Assembly (NCBI GenBank): GCA_038231615.1 | Contig: JBBRLA010000434.1 | Location: forward strand, 1 to 7,459 | Reading direction: 5' to 3' | From: JBBRLA01 sp038231615 | GTDB lineage: Bacteria > Myxococcota_A > Polyangia > Palsa-1104 > JAEUJZ01 | DNA length: 7,459 nucleotides | In this document: positions 6,240-7,459 of the stretch, piece by piece | How the letters are laid out: the number at the start of each line of letters is the position of its first letter | Numbering within the stretch: position 1 is the first letter of the stretch | Made by a program: the position numbers and the translations under genes | The notes under the pieces: generated by a model | Told to the model about the DNA's origin: nothing | Database searches by the model: none | Seen by the model: the letters and a program-made list of their open reading frames with translations, nothing else

Positions 6240-7345
6240 GCAAAATCCAGGCCCTGCCTCTCCCCCTGAGCGGGCGTGCGCAACGACTGAAAAAACTGGA
6301 AAAGGGCGCTCTTCAGTGGCACGAGGTAGTTGCGAACTGACTCATCCCACTGAAAAGGCCCTACATGAACCTACAACGGCGGGACCGCCGCATGAAGAAC
6401 TATCTGGAGCGCGACCTGTCAGCTCCGGTCTATCGATTTGCTCAGGTGCCCGATCCCCGGGCTCGGGAGGGAAAGCACGGCTTGCCCAAGCTGCTGTTGG
6501 CGGTCTTGTTGGGCCTACTGGCCGGGTGTCGCAAGCTGCGAGACGTAGAAGACCTGACCGAGGAGTTAGGGCCCACGGGTCACCAATACCTCGGGGGGCG
6601 GGTGCCTGATACGACGCTCCATGATGTGCTGGCGCACAAGAACCTGGAGGTGGAACCGTTGCGTCAGCAGTTGCACTGGCAGGTCAAGCTGCAGGCGCGA
6701 CAAAAGCGATTGAAACCGGTGGGGCTGCCCTGTGGGGTGCTGGCCTTGGATGGCAAGAAGCTGCACTGCCTGGGGCATGACGCCCAGGGGGACGCGCAAA
6801 GGACCTCTGGCACCGGGGGCAAACAGGACTACTGGCTGCTGCGCGTGCAGCGGGCGGTGTTGACCTCCGCGGCGGGCAAGCCCGCCGTGGACCAGATGGT
6901 AATCCCCCCGGACACCAACGAGATGGGCATCTTTGCTGACTTCTTCGGTGGGCTGGTGCAGACCTATGGAGCGCTGTTCGAGATTGTCACCGCCGACGCC
7001 GGGATGACTTCGCTGGCCAACGCGGACTTGGTGGACAAGAAGGACCGGGCCTATGTCATGGCGCTGAAAGAAAACCAGCCTGAGCTTTATGCCGAGGCCC
7101 AGCGTCTGCTGCTTCCCCAAACCACCTCCGCCCCACAGGCGCAGAACCCCTGGGAACAGCACGGGGGCCGGAGTGTGCAGCGCTCGTTGTATCGCAGCGA
7201 ACAAATCGCGGGCTATCACGGGTGGAGTCACCTGCGACAGGTCTGGCTGGTGCGGCAGCACAGCCGAGACAAAGACGGCAAAGTCACCGTCGAAGACCGC
7301 TACTTCTTGACCAGCCTGCGTACCGGACGGCTCAAGCCAGCGCAG
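6240..7345 (+). mobile_element. ISAs1-family insertion sequence, left part, interrupted
   Basis: The element is identified by its transposase frame at 6365. Its left end is not defined: a G/C-rich segment ending in GACTGAAAAAACTGG at about 6285-6299 is the kind of sequence where the terminal repeat could lie, and nothing coding is seen between 6231 and 6364. The right end is not in the window, because the transposase is broken at 7345/7346 by what appears to be an IS66-type element. Without the right end the terminal inverted repeats cannot be matched, so the 6240 boundary is approximate. Confidence 0.6.
6312..6354 (+). promoter_or_regulatory. Inverted repeat just before the transposase ribosome-binding site
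   Basis: TTCAGTGG (6312-6319) and CCACTGAA (6347-6354) are a perfect 8-bp inverted repeat with a 27-base loop that itself holds a short AGTT-GCG-AACT hairpin. The 3' arm runs into the transposase ribosome-binding site AAAAGG (6353-6358), 6 bases before the ATG at 6365. In RNA read through from outside the element, the stem would partly hide the site. This is a known strategy for limiting insertion-sequence transposase synthesis, but here it is inference from sequence only. Confidence 0.4.
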
Positions 7346-7408
7346 GTGCGTATCCGCTGCACGAGCCCCCTTCTTGTCGCGGCCATTGTGGCTGAGCAGG
7401 ATGGATGA
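6365..7408 (+). pseudogene. ISAs1-family DDE transposase, C-terminally truncated
   Basis: The N-terminus (LERDLSAPVYRFAQVPDPRAREGKHGLPKLLLAVLLGLLAGC) is the DDE_Tnp_1-associated region with its D-P-R-x-x-x-G-x-x-x-x-L signature. VLALDGKKLH around residue 129 gives the first catalytic aspartate and IVTADAGMTSLANADLV around residue 211 the second. KENQPELYAE and DRYFLTSLRTGRLKPAQ follow in family order. After Q327 the expected continuation, with an H-W-x-I-E-N-type segment carrying the catalytic glutamate, is missing: the last 20 residues (VRIRCTSPLL onward) are unrelated and read into the adjoining element. Without the glutamate the product should not catalyse transposition. The ATG at 6365 is chosen because AAAAGG stands 6 bases before it; a second ATG at 6392 is less well placed. 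The break falls between codons 327 and 328 (7345/7346). Confidence 0.85.
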
Positions 7409-7459
7409 CATGGCAGACACGAAGAAGAAGTGGGCAAGACGAGTCGCGACTTGGCGAGC
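7346..7459 (+). mobile_element. Left end of an IS66-family element inserted in the ISAs1 transposase
   Basis: At 7346 the ISAs1 transposase similarity stops and new sequence begins with GTGCGTATCCGCTGCACG, which resembles in layout the GT-starting ends of IS66 elements. An IS66-type tnpA start follows 64 bp later, a typical distance. The element points in the same direction as the host transposase and continues past the window. IS66 elements make 8-bp target duplications; the last 8 bases before the junction (7338-7345) are CAGCGCAG, which should recur after the far end. The far end is not visible, so the boundary is inferred from one side only. Confidence 0.5.
7410..7459 (+). CDS. tnpA: IS66-type accessory protein TnpA, first 16 codons
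   Basis: The frame from ATG at 7410 reads MADTKKKWARRVATWRA and leaves the window open. A lysine-rich start followed by W-x-x-x-V-x-x-W/F-x-A-S is how the small helix-turn-helix TnpA (OrfA) proteins of IS66-family elements begin; they are needed with TnpB and TnpC for transposition. AGG at 7398-7400 lies 9 bases before this ATG and favours it over the in-frame ATG at 7401. Only 50 bases are visible, so the family call is tentative. Confidence 0.5.
   Translation, partial: MADTKKKWARRVATWR

Noticed and set aside
6566..7420. A 284-codon minus-strand frame
   Set aside because: It is the reverse complement of the transposase, crosses the IS junction and has no recognisable domain.

Overview
The window reads as a piece of a defence island in a GC-rich bacterium. 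The reading frames show strong G/C bias at third codon positions. A proteobacterium, perhaps a purple-sulfur-type gammaproteobacterium, is my guess from the gene content; no rRNA or other phylogenetic marker is present to test it.

Left part (1-4472, minus strand): the start of a type 3 BREX phage-defence operon, read right to left. brxF (small P-loop protein) overlaps brxC (1233-aa DUF6079-type P-loop ATPase) by an ATGA, and 12 bases after brxC a third gene begins that runs off the window edge. In the canonical type 3 order the methyltransferase gene pglX comes after brxC. The 74 visible residues of this third gene are a helical segment that does not look like the start of a methyltransferase, so it may be an accessory or replacement component. 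It is the most interesting thread in the window.

Middle (4515-about 5400, plus strand): a small gene of unknown function starts 42 bp from brxF, divergently. It is followed, across an overlapping stop, by the N-terminal part of an AAA-like (AAA_35-type) ATPase with a good P-loop but no normal start codon. This ATPase breaks off at about 5340-5400, where it meets head-on the remnant of a PIN-like DUF3368 toxin gene.

5502-6230 (minus strand): an intact UPF0175 antitoxin gene whose DUF3368 toxin partner has lost its 3' part, an 18-bp direct repeat pair just upstream of it, and a ribbon-helix-helix (CopG-like) DNA-binding gene that may have lost its own start codon.

Right part (about 6240-7459, plus strand): an ISAs1-family insertion sequence. 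Its transposase frame is intact through two catalytic aspartates but is cut at codon 327/328, apparently by an IS66-family element whose left end and first accessory gene (tnpA) run off the window. The right side is thus a graveyard of broken toxin-antitoxin, ATPase and nested IS genes next to an apparently intact BREX operon start.
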